Source: Sporosarcina sp. 6E9 (GTDB lineage Bacteria > Bacillota > Bacilli > Bacillales_A > Planococcaceae). Taken from it: a stretch of 64,000 nucleotides of DNA. Positions within the stretch are counted from its first letter, which is position 1, and every line of letters starts with the position of its first letter. Below the pieces are notes generated by a model. It worked only from the letters and a program-made list of their open reading frames with translations. It searched no databases and was not told the DNA's origin. The translations under genes were made by a program, and so were the position numbers. Shown piece after piece: positions 63,831-64,000 of the stretch. Location: assembly GCF_017921835.1 (NCBI RefSeq), contig NZ_JAGEMN010000002.1, forward strand, positions 62,001-126,000. The letters are read 5' to 3'.

Positions 63831-64000
63831 TGGATTTTATACATGATTTAATGACCTACGGCTTTTTGCAAAAAGCTTTTGCCACGTCAATCATGGTGGG
63901 CATCATATGCGGCGTCATCGGTTGCTTCATCGTCTTACGCGGCATGGCCCTAATGGGAGATGCCATTTCGCATGCGGTCCTGCCCGGTGTAGCTATTTCT
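63830..64000 (+). CDS. mntC: Metal ABC transporter permease (partial)
   Basis: The first 57 codons of a cluster-9 metal permease, MDFIHDLMTYGFLQKAF followed by MVGIICGVIGCFIVLRGMAL and GDAISHAVLPGVA, the usual N-terminal span and conserved loop. The rest runs off the window. ATG overlaps the ATPase stop by one base. Confidence 0.93.
   Translation, partial: MDFIHDLMTYGFLQKAFATSIMVGIICGVIGCFIVLRGMALMGDAISHAVLPGVAIS

Overview
The window looks like chromosomal DNA of a low-to-moderate GC, spore-former-type Bacillales bacterium, most likely Planococcaceae (Sporosarcina-like). This is an inference from the staphylococcal/bacillar NreABC-NarGHJI set, the T-box and S-box leaders, the Bce-type module and the strong AGGAGG ribosome sites with many TTG/GTG starts. 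No rRNA, tRNA, CRISPR array, prophage or transposase gene was seen.

Layout. 1-8.1 kb: the branched-chain amino acid operon ilvB-ilvN-ilvC-leuA-leuB-leuC-leuD (minus strand, leuD cut by the window edge), led by a promoter and a T-box whose specifier aligns to an Ile codon. 8.5-9.5 kb: a D-2-hydroxyacid dehydrogenase. 9.5-15.9 kb: molybdenum cofactor genes (moeA-mobB-moaE-moaD-mobA-moaA, divergent moaC, then moeB-moaB). 16.1-28.1 kb: anaerobic nitrate respiration: narK fused to a PAS domain, a hemerythrin-like protein, the oxygen/nitrate sensing system nreABC, narGHJI and ric, with a shared inverted-repeat motif upstream of narK, narG and ric and an Fnr-type box at ric. Molybdenum cofactor supply, nitrate uptake, reduction and sensing form one functional block. 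28.3-32.5 kb: ribonucleotide reductase nrdE-nrdI-nrdF under a cobalamin riboswitch, with NrdR-type and DnaA-type boxes upstream.

32.6-36.3 kb: an XRE regulator/membrane protein pair, argS with an Arg (CGC) T-box and extra palindromes, and a small Asn-rich protein. 36.3-45.6 kb: an alanine/glycine:cation symporter, a BceRS-BceAB-type peptide-antibiotic module, and a compact OpuC-like osmoprotectant ABC operon behind a structured leader. 45.9-49.6 kb: a probable aromatic-degradation operon (flavin reductase, HpaB-type monooxygenase, carboxymuconolactone-decarboxylase-like protein, intradiol dioxygenase). 49.8-52.8 kb: a MetE-like methyltransferase under a SAM-I riboswitch and an AbgT transporter. 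53-54.8 kb: a metallo-beta-lactamase-fold hydrolase and a second XRE/membrane pair. 54.9-59.2 kb: a sigma-54 activator divergent from a sigma-54 promoter driving a zinc formaldehyde/alcohol dehydrogenase with a duplicated N-terminus, then a glycerol-facilitator-type channel. 59.3-62.7 kb: two PepSY proteins and a two-component system. 62.9-64 kb: the start of a manganese-type ABC operon with three MntR-like boxes.

The least explained structures are three intergenic arrays in which a short core recurs every 21 bp (8.3, 40.8 and 45.7 kb). Two share a GGATAT core and the third uses TTTGCTTGC. Also notable are the NarK-PAS fusion, a two-copy long intergenic repeat flanking moeB-moaB, and the unidentified leader of the OpuC-like operon.
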